DNA from: Actinomycetota bacterium | Lineage (GTDB): Bacteria; Actinomycetota; Acidimicrobiia; IMCC26256; JAENVU01 | Assembly (NCBI GenBank): GCA_016870395.1 | Contig: VGBT01000019.1 | Coordinates: 1-49,742, forward strand | Reading direction: 5' to 3' | DNA length: 49,742 bases | In this document: piece by piece, positions 19,346 to 28,050 of the stretch | How positions within the stretch are numbered: the stretch's first letter is position 1 | Layout of the letters: each line of letters begins with the position of its first letter | Made by a program: the position numbers and the translations under genes | Notes under the pieces: model-generated | Database searches by the model: none | What the model saw: the letters and a program-made list of their open reading frames with translations, nothing else | Told to the model about the DNA's origin: nothing

Positions 19346-20503
19346 TCAGCCCGCGGCGACCCGTTCGGCATGCTCGTGCACCGAGCTGATCACCCCGACG
19401 ACCCGGTCGACCACCGCGGCGTCGAGATCGCGATAGAGCGGCAGGCTCACCACGCGTGACGCGACCCGGTCGGTGACCGGGAGGTCGACCGGCGGCTGGT
19501 TGTGGGACTGCTGGCGGTGCACCGGGGGGTCGAAGTAGCACCGCGTGTCGATCCCGTCGGCGCGCAGCGCCTGCACGAGCAGATCACGGCTCACGCCGAA
19601 CGCGTCTGGGTCCACCGCGACCGTGAAGTCCTTCCAGGTGTGGGAGTCGTGCCGGTCGACGGCCTGGGTCGCGATCCCGGGTACGTCGGCAAGGCCGTCG
19701 AGGTAGCGGCCAGCGATCGTGCGTCTGATCTCGAGGTGCATATCGACCTCGTCGATGGAGCACAGCGCGACTGCCGCGTGGAGCTCGGACATCCGGGCGT
19801 TGAGGCCGACGAAGCGTGTGTCGTAGTCACCGGGGTTGCCGTAGTCGCGCCCCAGCCGCACCGACTCGGCGACGTCGGCACGGTTCGTGGTGACGAGGCC
19901 ACCCTCTCCGGCGACGACCGGCTTGGTCGGGCTCATGCTGAAGACCTCGACGTCGCCAAAGCTGCCGAGCGGCCGGCCTTCGTGGGTGGCGCCGAAGCCG
20001 TGTGCCGCGTCGAACACGACGGGAATCCCGACGCGAGTCGCCAGGCGCTCGACGTCGGAGGGGCGGCACGGCGCGCCGAACACGTGCGTGGCCATAAGCG
20101 CCCCGACGCCGTCGAGGCGGGTCGCGGCGTCTTCGAGGTCGAGGTGGAACGTGGCCGGGTCGCACTCCGCGAAGCGCGTCGCGAGCCCGTTCCACGAGAT
20201 CGCGTGTGCGGAGGCCGAGAACGTGAAGCTCGGGAGCAGGACTGGCCCGGCTGGTGCGAGCGCGTGTAGGGCAAGCATCAGTCCCGATGTGCAGTTCGCG
20301 ACCGCGACGACGTGTCCGACTCCCATGCGGGTCGCCACGACCTCCTCGAGCTCGCGTACAAGTGGGCCGTTGGTGAGGATCCCGCGGTCGTAGGAGGGCG
20401 CGAGCCGGCTGGTCACGCGCGCCAGTGGCGGTGCGAACGGGCGGGCGAAGGGGAGACCGTCGGCAAATGCCGGCGAGCCACCGAGCAGCGCGGGCAGGGT
20501 CAC
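19346..20503 (-). CDS. DegT/DnrJ/EryC1/StrS-family sugar aminotransferase
   Basis: 385 aa PLP enzyme that transaminates keto-sugar nucleotides. The PLP lysine is K194 in FSMSPTKPVVAGEGG, and D165 in VVFDAAHGFGA would bind the pyridine nitrogen. The GTG at 20503 is preceded by AAGGAG and overlaps the stop of the upstream transferase gene (GTGA). With the 4,6-dehydratase and GNAT it would complete a bacillosamine-type (PglF/PglE/acetyltransferase) route. The exact sugar is not known. It is the last gene of an eight-gene minus-strand operon. Confidence 0.9.
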   Translation of the reverse strand: MTLPALLGGSPAFADGLPFARPFAPPLARVTSRLAPSYDRGILTNGPLVRELEEVVATRMGVGHVVAVANCTSGLMLALHALAPAGPVLLPSFTFSASAHAISWNGLATRFAECDPATFHLDLEDAATRLDGVGALMATHVFGAPCRPSDVERLATRVGIPVVFDAAHGFGATHEGRPLGSFGDVEVFSMSPTKPVVAGEGGLVTTNRADVAESVRLGRDYGNPGDYDTRFVGLNARMSELHAAVALCSIDEVDMHLEIRRTIAGRYLDGLADVPGIATQAVDRHDSHTWKDFTVAVDPDAFGVSRDLLVQALRADGIDTRCYFDPPVHRQQSHNQPPVDLPVTDRVASRVVSLPLYRDLDAAVVDRVVGVISSVHEHAERVAAG

Positions 20504-21444
20504 AAGGCTCCTTCTGTCGACAGCAGGCCGCTGCCCATCGCGACCGTCGCAACGACGAGGCTGCCTGCTCCGGTCACGGTGAGCGCCCAACCCGGATCGA
20601 GATGGGCGGCGATCGCGCCGGCCGCGGCGAACGGCACCTGCGCGCCCACGCACCACAGCGTGGACGCCGGGACCGACCACCCCCGGTCGACCAGCTGATC
20701 GTAGACGTGGCTGCGATCACCCTCGAACAGGGGGACGTGGGCGCGTAGGCGGCGCAGGATCGCGATGGCGGTGTCGGTGAACGCCAACGCGACGAGCAGT
20801 GGCGTCGCGAACCAGACCGAGAGCGCATCGGTGCCGCTCCCGTGCAGCACTGGCAGGAGCGCGAGCGTCGACCCGAGGAGGTACGCCCCTCCGTCGCCCA
20901 GGTAGATGCGGGCCGGAGGGCGGTTGAAGATGAGGAAGCCGCCGAGAGCGCCGGCGAGCGCGAGTGCGACCGGCGTCGAGTCCCCGCCGAGGGTGGCGAA
21001 GCCGAGCGCGGCGAAGACCCCGAATCCCGCCGCCAGCCCGTCCTGACCGTCGAGCAGGTTCACCGCGTTCAGGAGCACGACCAGGAGACCGGCCGTCGCG
21101 ATGCGGGCGAGCGCGGGTCCGGGGACGCACGCCGCGGCCACGGCCGCTAGCGCGAGCTCGGCGGCCAGGCGGGCTCGCGCGGGCAGCGGTCGCGTGTCGT
21201 CGGCGGCGCCGAGGGCGAGGGCGAGGGCGAGGGGTACGAGCACGAGGGGCCGACCGGCGATCAGAGGTCCGGCGACGAGCCCGAGGAACACCGCGACCCC
21301 GCCGAGGTACGCGACTGGAGTCCGGTGCGTCTTGAGCGGCCCGGGACGGTCCACGACTCCGAGGTGGGCCGCGGCGCGCATGACGAGCGGCGTCGCGACC
21401 AGGGCCACCGAGAAGGCGACCGCGACGGCTACGACGCCGTCCAC
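20500..21444 (-). CDS. WecA/MraY-family polyprenyl-phosphate sugar-1-phosphate transferase
   Basis: 314 aa polytopic enzyme of the PNPT superfamily, which loads HexNAc-1-phosphate on a polyprenyl phosphate and so starts a lipid-linked glycan. Family motifs are KTHRTPVAYLGG (38-49), ADD (81-83), NLLDGQDGLA (129-138), RIYLGDGGAYLLG (179-191) and the C-terminal GDRSHVYDQL. The start is GTG, and both ends overlap neighbours. It is probably the initiating enzyme of the island. Substrate UDP-GlcNAc or its 4-acetamido derivative is an inference. Confidence 0.88.
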   Translation of the reverse strand: MDGVVAVAVAFSVALVATPLVMRAAAHLGVVDRPGPLKTHRTPVAYLGGVAVFLGLVAGPLIAGRPLVLVPLALALALGAADDTRPLPARARLAAELALAAVAAACVPGPALARIATAGLLVVLLNAVNLLDGQDGLAAGFGVFAALGFATLGGDSTPVALALAGALGGFLIFNRPPARIYLGDGGAYLLGSTLALLPVLHGSGTDALSVWFATPLLVALAFTDTAIAILRRLRAHVPLFEGDRSHVYDQLVDRGWSVPASTLWCVGAQVPFAAAGAIAAHLDPGWALTVTGAGSLVVATVAMGSGLLSTEGAL

Positions 21445-22010
21445 ACCAGCACCTCGGACGGCGTTCCGCCGTGCACCTCGACGCGGGCACGGGTCGTGAA
21501 GCCGCAGCTCCGGTAGAGCCCGAGCGCGGGCACGTTGTCGGCCGCCGTCACGACCTTCACCGCGCGAACGCCGAGCGCCTCCATGCGCGCCGTGGCTGCG
21601 TCGACGAGCGCACGGCCGACACCGCGGCCCGCCGCGGACGCCTCGACTGCGACCGCGAGGATCTCGGCGTCCGGGAGATCCCTCTCTGATGCCGGGTAGC
21701 GAAGCGTCTCGAGCACGCGCTTCAGCGAAGCCAGGATGCGTGGTGCTGCTCGAAGCCCGGCAACGGCGCCATCGCGGACCACGAACGAGCGGTACAGTGC
21801 ACCGAGGTCGGCGGCGACCGCGACGAATCCGACCGTCCGATCGTCGTCGGCGGCGACGATCACGAAGGCGTCCGGTCGCAGCAGCACGCGTCGATAGAGC
21901 CGTTCGAGGAACGGGCGGCCTAGCCTCGGAAGGAAGCCCTCGGCGATCCGATCGGCGTGGAGGGCCGCGACCCGCGCGAGGTCACGTCGATCCGCGTCGC
22001 GAACGATCAC
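21429..22010 (-). CDS. GNAT-family N-acetyltransferase
   Basis: 193 aa. The acetyl-CoA loop is AAGRGVGRAL (126-135), followed by NVPALGLYRSCGF typical of GNAT motif B. In this context it may acetylate the 4-amino group made by the aminotransferase, in the manner of WecD or PseH (inference). GTG start; it overlaps the genes on both sides by 4-16 bases. Confidence 0.8.
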   Translation of the reverse strand: MIVRDADRRDLARVAALHADRIAEGFLPRLGRPFLERLYRRVLLRPDAFVIVAADDDRTVGFVAVAADLGALYRSFVVRDGAVAGLRAAPRILASLKRVLETLRYPASERDLPDAEILAVAVEASAAGRGVGRALVDAATARMEALGVRAVKVVTAADNVPALGLYRSCGFTTRARVEVHGGTPSEVLVWTAS

Positions 22011-23173
22011 GTTCGAGCTCGCGGTGCGTGCTCCGAGAGGAGCCGGGCGTAGGTGTCCAGGGTGAGTTCGATCACTGCGTCTTGGTCGAAGTCCCGAAGG
22101 GCCTTCGCACGCGCTGCTCGTGCCATCGTGGCGCGCAGCTGATCGTCGTCGGCCAGCTCCCGGATCGCTCGAGCGAGCGCCCCTGGATCACGCACCGGAA
22201 CCAGCAGGCCGCTCGAGCCGTCGTCGACCACCTGGCGACACCCGCGAATGTCGGTCGCGATCACGGGAAGTCCCATGGCCGCGGCCTCCATGGCGGAACG
22301 AGGGAAGCCCTCGCGGTGGGAGGCCAGCACGTAGCAGTCCATCGCGGCGTAGCAGCGCTCCACGTCGTCGCGCGGCCCCAGGAACGTGAGGTCGGCCGCG
22401 GCGCTTGCCCGGGTTGCGTCCTGCTCGGTGATCTGGTCGGACTTCTCGGTGTCGTGCCCGCCGACGACGACGAAGCGGATCCGCGGCGAGTGGCCGCGGA
22501 GGAGCGTCGCGGCTTCGAAGATCTCGCGGTAGCCCTTCTCCCAGACCAGGCGCCCGACGGCGCCGCATACGACGTCGTCGGGTCCGGCACCGATCTCGGC
22601 GCGCATTGCGGCGCGCGCCGACGGGTCGAGGGCATCGAGTGCGAAGCGGTCGAGGTCGATCCCGTTCCCGAGCGATTGGAGCTTGCTTGCAGAGATCCCC
22701 AGACGTCGCAGGGTCTCGACGTCCTCGGGGTTCTGCACCAGCTCGGCGTCGGAGCAGGCCGCCGCCATCCGCTCCAGCGAGTACACGAGCGCGCGCTTGG
22801 GCCACGGGTCCTCGGGCAGCGCGTACAGGCCGTGCACCGTGTTGACGACCACGGGGACGCGCGCGGCGCGCGCCGCCAGCCGACCGTAGAGGCCGGGCTT
22901 CGGGTTGTGGGTGTGGACGATGTCGGGTCGCAGTGCGCGAAGGCAGCGGTAGAGCTCGGTCATCGCGCCGACATCGCGGTGTGGAGCCATCGAGCGGGTC
23001 GCATGGTGCAGCGGATGGTGCCGGATCCCGCGCGACTCGAGGCCGGCGACGTACCGCCCGGGTGCCGACGCGCCGATCACCTCGTACCCGGCGGCGGCGA
23101 ACGCCTCGAGCTGCGGGCCGAGCAGGAGCGCGAGGCTCATGTCGGTGGTGGTGACGTGGACGAGTCGGGCCAT
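22007..23173 (-). CDS. Family 4 (GT-B) glycosyltransferase
   Basis: 388 aa. It has an N-terminal Rossmann half with DIVHTHNPKPGLYGRLAAR and a C-terminal half with GRLVWEKGYREI and the retaining E-x7-E motif in REGFPRSAMEAAAMGLPV. The ATG at 23173 (MARLVHVTT) overlaps the deacetylase stop. It probably acts on the cytoplasmic face on the lipid-linked precursor. Sugar and acceptor are unknown. Resemblance to GT4 enzymes of the WbpH/PglA/CapM kind is general only. Confidence 0.88.
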   Translation of the reverse strand: MARLVHVTTTDMSLALLLGPQLEAFAAAGYEVIGASAPGRYVAGLESRGIRHHPLHHATRSMAPHRDVGAMTELYRCLRALRPDIVHTHNPKPGLYGRLAARAARVPVVVNTVHGLYALPEDPWPKRALVYSLERMAAACSDAELVQNPEDVETLRRLGISASKLQSLGNGIDLDRFALDALDPSARAAMRAEIGAGPDDVVCGAVGRLVWEKGYREIFEAATLLRGHSPRIRFVVVGGHDTEKSDQITEQDATRASAAADLTFLGPRDDVERCYAAMDCYVLASHREGFPRSAMEAAAMGLPVIATDIRGCRQVVDDGSSGLLVPVRDPGALARAIRELADDDQLRATMARAARAKALRDFDQDAVIELTLDTYARLLSEHAPRART

Positions 23174-23985
23174 CAGCCCGCCGCTGCCCGGTAGCGCCAC
23201 CGGTTCGCGAGCGTGCGCACTCGATCTTCGAGCCCCATCCCGCCGGCGAGCTTGGCCCTGAAGTACTCCATGCCGTCGCTCACCTGGATCGGAGAGCGTG
23301 CAAGCCGGTGCGGATCGGTCCGCCCATACGGGTTCGGGCGGGTCCCGGCGACGGCGGCGGAGCGGTAGCGCCGCCGTACCGCGGCGTCGGCCGCGGCGGA
23401 TCCTGGCACGGCCTTCGGGTACGCGAAGTGAGCGGGACGACGACCCAGGCGCTGCTCGATCAGCGCATCCGAGTGGTCGAGCTCGGTCTCGACGTCGTGC
23501 GGATCGAGGCGGTCGAGCAGCGCGTGCGTGTGGGTGTGGGCCCCGACGGTGACGAGTCCCGTCTCCTGCACGTCGTCGAGGGCGCCCCACGAGATCGGGG
23601 TGCCCTCGTGAGGGAACGGGACCTGTCGCTCCACGAAGTCGGTCGCGACGTAGAGGGTCACGGGGATCCGGTGGCGCTCCAGGATCGGCATCGCCGCGTC
23701 GGCGAAGTCGGCCGTACCGTCGTCGAAGGTGACGACCACCGGGTCGAGATCGGCGGGCTCAATGCACCCGATGCGAGCGAGGGCGGCGTCGATGGGCGCG
23801 GCCCGACCGCTCGCCGCGAGCAGCGCCATCTGCGCGTCGAACATCGCGGCCGGCATGTCGATGTCGAGCCCCGAGCTCCCACCGATCCGGTGATAGACGA
23901 GCACGACCGCACCCGCCGCGGGTGGGCGCAGCCGGTCGGCGACCCGTGCCGATCGCTTCAGAGCCTGCTGGGCCAGCCCGCGCAA
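23173..23985 (-). CDS. Polysaccharide deacetylase (NodB-like, CE4)
   Basis: 270 aa. The NodB fold motifs are VVVTFDDGTADF (D88, D89) and GAHTHTHALL (H150 and H154 as metal ligands). A predicted TTG start follows GCGAGGACGG. No clear signal peptide is seen at this start, so an intracellular or membrane-associated target (lipid-linked intermediate) is possible. Family members remove N- or O-acetyl groups from glycans. The next gene start overlaps its stop. Confidence 0.85.
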   Translation of the reverse strand: MRGLAQQALKRSARVADRLRPPAAGAVVLVYHRIGGSSGLDIDMPAAMFDAQMALLAASGRAAPIDAALARIGCIEPADLDPVVVTFDDGTADFADAAMPILERHRIPVTLYVATDFVERQVPFPHEGTPISWGALDDVQETGLVTVGAHTHTHALLDRLDPHDVETELDHSDALIEQRLGRRPAHFAYPKAVPGSAAADAAVRRRYRSAAVAGTRPNPYGRTDPHRLARSPIQVSDGMEYFRAKLAGGMGLEDRVRTLANRWRYRAAAG

Positions 23986-23996
23986 CCGTCCTCGCC

Positions 23997-24938
23997 TCAG
24001 CCGGTCGTCTGCTCCGCCGCAGCCGGTCGCGCCAGTCCCGGCTCAGACGCTGTTGCGACCGTGTTCCCCCACCCCTCGCGCTGGGCACGCCGGAGGTGGG
24101 CCTGGACGATGACGAGCTTGGCCATCTGCTTGGCGCGGGTCCGCCACGCGGGACCGGACCGAAGGGGCCCGAGCCAGGTGAGCCCGCCGAAGTGTCGATA
24201 GCTGTGCTGCCACGAGCGCGGCATCTCGGCCCAGGGGAGGCCGGCCTCACGGAGCTGATGGAAGTACCAGGCGGCGGTGTCGTAGGCGACTTTGCCCCCG
24301 AAGGCGTCGAAGTTCTCCACCTCGTGGTAGTCGAAGTTCCCGTCGACTCGGCCGCGCACCTGGGCGGTGTCGAGCATCAGCAGCCAGGCAGTCGGTCTCG
24401 CTGCGAGGCGCCGCTCGGCCTTCGTGACGGGGTGGACGAAGCACTCGGTCTCCTGTTGCATCCGCCCGCAGACGAGGGCCGCCCCGGTCGCCGTCGCGGT
24501 TGCGACCATGTCGGCGAGCCACCCGGGTGAGCGGTACTCCACGTCGGAGTCGGAGAACAAGGCGTACCGGCTCGGGCACTCGGCGAGCCAACTGCTGAGC
24601 CACTCCGGATGCCGACGTCCGTTCGGAGCGACCTCGAGGCGCAGCCAGCCCTTGTCCGCGAAGCGCTCGAGGAGCTTGAGCGATCCGTCGGTCGAGCCGC
24701 AGTCGCCGACGACGAGCTCGAACGGATGACCTGCGAAGTGCCGCATCGACCGGATGCAGAGCTCGGTGGCACGCGCGGTGTTGAGGTTTGCCACGTACGC
24801 CGTGACGCTCCGCTCGTTGGCATCCACGGTCACCTTCCGGGGTGGCTGCGCCGGGGCTTCGGTGGCGCAGGGCTCCGACGGATGACCTGGCACCGAGGGA
24901 GCCCAGACGATAGCCGAGCCGCTCGGGGTGGTCGGCAT
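23997..24938 (-). CDS. Family 2-like (GT-A) glycosyltransferase
   Basis: Up to 313 aa. The GT-A core begins about residue 45 (SVTAYVANLNTA), has VVGDCGSTDGSLKLL, and the metal-binding DSD in YALFSDSDVEYRSP. The ATG at 24938 lacks a good ribosome binding site. A GTG at 24827 has GGAAGG 5 bases upstream and would remove the unconserved first 37 residues; that start may be the true one. Member of the minus-strand operon. Confidence 0.82.
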   Translation of the reverse strand: MPTTPSGSAIVWAPSVPGHPSEPCATEAPAQPPRKVTVDANERSVTAYVANLNTARATELCIRSMRHFAGHPFELVVGDCGSTDGSLKLLERFADKGWLRLEVAPNGRRHPEWLSSWLAECPSRYALFSDSDVEYRSPGWLADMVATATATGAALVCGRMQQETECFVHPVTKAERRLAARPTAWLLMLDTAQVRGRVDGNFDYHEVENFDAFGGKVAYDTAAWYFHQLREAGLPWAEMPRSWQHSYRHFGGLTWLGPLRSGPAWRTRAKQMAKLVIVQAHLRRAQREGWGNTVATASEPGLARPAAAEQTTG

Positions 24939-24960
24939 CTGTGCATCGCAGGTGTTCCGT

Positions 24961-26052
24961 TCAGCCTGGGCGTCGAGGGCTGACCGCGGCGAGCCGGTCG
25001 AGCCAGTCCGGGAGGTCGGGCCGGGGTGCCTCGGCGCGAAGGTAGGCGATGAAGCCCTCTGGATCCGCGAGCAGCCAGTTGCAAATGACTGCGGCGATCT
25101 CGCCGTTCTGGCTGATCAGGCGCTGCTCGGCGCCGTTCCGGATCCGGCCGAGGAGCCACTTCTTGGTTCGGATGACCGATGGGCTTCGAGGCGGGTAGCG
25201 CTCGAGTGGGGCGCTCAGCCGGTGAGCCAGTGAGTGCTCGAGGTCGCGGCGGAAGAGGATCGCTCGGGCGGCGGCGCCGAGGTGGAACACGAGGTCGCCG
25301 TAGATGCCGGCCATGAGGTAGTGGAGGTCGTGGCGGTTGCTGCGAAGCAGCTGGCCCCAGGGCAGGTCGTTGGCCCAGAGCGTGTACCCGAGGCGGATGC
25401 CGGTGTCGCCGGCCTGGCCCGTCGTCCTGAGGAACCGCCGGAACTCAGGCGTGGTGTCCGAGTCCGGTGAGAAGCTCGGTCCGTACTGCTCGAAGAACGA
25501 GCGCCGCGCGAACGTGCACGACGGGTGTGGCAGTGCGACGTCGCCGTTCTCGGCGCGGAGGATCCCGGCGAGTCCCGACGCCGGAGGCGCGGCGGTCGTG
25601 AGGCTCTGGATCCAGTCGTCGCGGACCGGGAACGAGTCCACGTCGAGCGTCACGAGGTGACTCGCACCGTCGTCGAGTGCCTGCTGAACGAGTGCGTCGA
25701 GGTAGTGCGCGTGCTCTCGGTTCCCTCGTAGCTCGGTTTCGGGCACGTCGCACAGCGCGACGTTGGGCGTCGCCGCGAGAAGACCTCGCGTGGTGGCGGT
25801 TGCACGATTCGCGGCGGCATAGAGGGTGTACGGCACGGACGTGTGGCGCGCGATCCGGTCGAGCTGGAGCTGGACGAGCTGTTGGTCGGTGTCTTTGCGC
25901 AGGAAGTAGACGACGAGGATCGCGACCGAACGCACTCCGGCGCCGTCGGCAGCTGCGGTCGACTCGTCGTGTGCTTGCTCCACGTCTCGCTCCGGCGTGC
26001 TCCGAGTGGCCGACTCGACGATGGTACGCGGCGCCGACCCGCGCCCGGTCAC
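24961..26052 (-). CDS. Glycosyltransferase-like protein with DVDSF motif
   Basis: 363 aa. SVAILVVYFLRKDTDQQLVQ opens a GT-A-like fold, and HLVTLDVDSFPVRDDWI carries a DxD-type metal site. The C-terminal half has no recognised domain. The GTG at 26052 overlaps the stop of the upstream GT-C gene (GTGA). A TTG four codons earlier is possible. Substrate unknown; related to family 2 or other small GT-A groups. Confidence 0.7.
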   Translation of the reverse strand: MTGRGSAPRTIVESATRSTPERDVEQAHDESTAAADGAGVRSVAILVVYFLRKDTDQQLVQLQLDRIARHTSVPYTLYAAANRATATTRGLLAATPNVALCDVPETELRGNREHAHYLDALVQQALDDGASHLVTLDVDSFPVRDDWIQSLTTAAPPASGLAGILRAENGDVALPHPSCTFARRSFFEQYGPSFSPDSDTTPEFRRFLRTTGQAGDTGIRLGYTLWANDLPWGQLLRSNRHDLHYLMAGIYGDLVFHLGAAARAILFRRDLEHSLAHRLSAPLERYPPRSPSVIRTKKWLLGRIRNGAEQRLISQNGEIAAVICNWLLADPEGFIAYLRAEAPRPDLPDWLDRLAAVSPRRPG

Positions 26053-27806
26053 GGATCCCGACAAGGATGTGACGTGCGAAACGCGACCAGTCGTGCCGTC
26101 GAGCGGGTCGGCGCCGACGACTCCACCACTGCCACGACGTCATCCGGTCGGCCCGGCGGGTTCACGTGGACGGTGACGCAGATCGTCGGTGCTCTCTCGG
26201 CCTCGCGGCCAGGTTGCCGTGATCCCTCCGGCGGCCTGCCTCGGCGGTGGTAGTTGAGCCACTCGAAGCCGCCGTTGACCTCCAGTGGCTTCCAGCCCTG
26301 GTCGACCGCGGCGCGCGCGGCCCGCCAGCGGGCGCCGTCGAAGGACGCGGAATCGACGTCGAAGGCGAAGCCGACGAAGGCGAGCGCGAGGAGAGAGCAC
26401 GAGCACAGCACCAGGCGCGGGGACCACGATCTGCTCGTCGTACGGGCGAAGCGGGGTACGGCCGCGTGTGCCGCGGCCCGCAGCACGAGGAGACCGACCG
26501 CTGGGAGGAGCGGCAGGACGTACCGGTCGTAGACCTGGATGCCGGTCGCCATCGCGAGGACGAACGACGTCGCGTAGCCGACCGTCGTCAGTGCCAGGTA
26601 CACGCCGACCGGGTCTCGTAACCTCCAGTCGCGTGCTCGGACCCGGTCGATCGCTCCGACGATCGGCCGTACTGCCGCTACCGCGAGCACGATCGCAGCG
26701 AGGCTGCTCACGACGACCATCGCGTTCCAGAGGGGCTTGCCGAGCACGTCAGGTCGCCGGCCGATGACCACGATGTCCGAGAGCACGCCGTCCCGCACGA
26801 GGTAGTTGCCGACGAAGATGTCCTTGGGGACACGCCACGCGCTGAGCGCGAGCCATGAACCCGTGGCGACGACGGTGAGCCAGACGAACGTGTGGCTGGC
26901 GCGCCATGATCGCCGCATCAGCTCGATCGGCCGAGCGAAGGCGATCACCGGCAGGAGCGAGAGTCCGACCAACCGGAGGAAACCCGCGCCCTTGACGACG
27001 GCGACCCTTGCTGCGTGTCCATCGGGCAGGCCAGGAGTGAGCGAGCGGACGTCGGGGACCGTTCGCCACCACAAGAAGAAGGCGGCCGACGCGACGAGCA
27101 ACGCGGCTCCGATCGCGAGGATGCGCCGCGCTCGCGCCTGATCGGCCGTCGTGGTGAACCACCACAGGCCCGTGAGGAACGCCGCGAGCAGCGCGACGAT
27201 CGCGTACTGGCGAATCGTGAACGCCGCGGCCCCGACCGTCATGCTCGCCGTGAGCCAGCCGAGTGACACCGGGCGTTTGGAGAGGCCGACGACCGCGAGG
27301 AACATGGCGAGGCTCGACATCGCGAACGCGGGCACGTCGGTCATGTAGCTCACCGCGAGCGGGCCCCAGAGCGGCCCGACCGCGATCGTCACTGCGAGCA
27401 GCACGCCAGGCCAGCGCGCACCCAGGGTACGCGCCCCTGCGAGCGCGACCAGCACGAGTCCGGCGAAGCCGAGCAGCGCCGTTTCGATCTGCACCGCGGC
27501 GATCGACGAGCCGCTCACGACGGCCACCGGCGCCGCGAGCACGAGCTGGCCGACGAGGCTCATCGAGACCCAGTGGTTGAACGAGAGCTCGCCCGAGTCC
27601 GTGAGCCGGAACAGGGTCACAAGGTAGGACCAGTCGTCGCTGCGGGGGATGCCGAGCGCGCCGAAACGGTCGGCTACGGCGAGCGGGACGACCGCGGCGA
27701 CCGTGGCGATGACTCCGATGGTGACGATGGTGGCCCAGGTGGAGCCGGACGTCTGAACGGCTCCACCGCTGTCGGCCCGGGTGCCGATCTCGACCCGGTT
27801 CACCAC
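26049..27806 (-). CDS. GT-C-type membrane glycosyltransferase (ArnT/PMT-like)
   Basis: 585 aa with about 11-12 TM helices. The first periplasmic loop has IPRSDDWSYLVTLFRLTDSG, an acidic pair typical of GT-C enzymes that use polyprenyl-phosphate sugars, and DRYVLPLLPAVGLL lies near the C-terminal TM region. The tail is about 120 residues and soluble. The start is a GTG at 27806 with GGAGG 7 bases upstream; open frame continues 62 codons further without homology. It is the promoter-proximal gene of the eight-gene operon and divergent from the BY-kinase gene. Confidence 0.8.
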   Translation of the reverse strand: MVNRVEIGTRADSGGAVQTSGSTWATIVTIGVIATVAAVVPLAVADRFGALGIPRSDDWSYLVTLFRLTDSGELSFNHWVSMSLVGQLVLAAPVAVVSGSSIAAVQIETALLGFAGLVLVALAGARTLGARWPGVLLAVTIAVGPLWGPLAVSYMTDVPAFAMSSLAMFLAVVGLSKRPVSLGWLTASMTVGAAAFTIRQYAIVALLAAFLTGLWWFTTTADQARARRILAIGAALLVASAAFFLWWRTVPDVRSLTPGLPDGHAARVAVVKGAGFLRLVGLSLLPVIAFARPIELMRRSWRASHTFVWLTVVATGSWLALSAWRVPKDIFVGNYLVRDGVLSDIVVIGRRPDVLGKPLWNAMVVVSSLAAIVLAVAAVRPIVGAIDRVRARDWRLRDPVGVYLALTTVGYATSFVLAMATGIQVYDRYVLPLLPAVGLLVLRAAAHAAVPRFARTTSRSWSPRLVLCSCSLLALAFVGFAFDVDSASFDGARWRAARAAVDQGWKPLEVNGGFEWLNYHRRGRPPEGSRQPGREAERAPTICVTVHVNPPGRPDDVVAVVESSAPTRSTARLVAFRTSHPCRDP

Positions 27807-28050
27807 GTCTCGGCCTCCGATCGCGCTGCGATCACCGGGTCTGCTTCGTCGGCTCGTCGGCTCGTCGGGACACCGGGGGCGGCGGCCGTATCCCCCGGAG
27901 AGCCCGGGATGTCTGGTGCGGAACGGTAGCCGACGGGCGCTGGAGTGCCGATTTTGCCCCTGGTTCGGGGGGCCTATGGCCGGAGCGCGCATTTCCTCGC
28001 TACAGTGCGTGGTCTTCGAACGCGCGCTGGGTATTGGCGGGCGGACGCTG

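Noticed and set aside
21689-23194. 501-codon plus-strand frame opposite the GNAT and glycosyltransferase genes
   Set aside because: No recognisable motif, low-complexity Arg/Gly/His composition, and it spans the boundary of two real minus-strand genes.
27847-27870. Three 8-bp TCGTCGGC-type repeats between the divergent operons
   Set aside because: Short, GC-biased and not symmetric; could be chance and no regulator-site geometry is visible.
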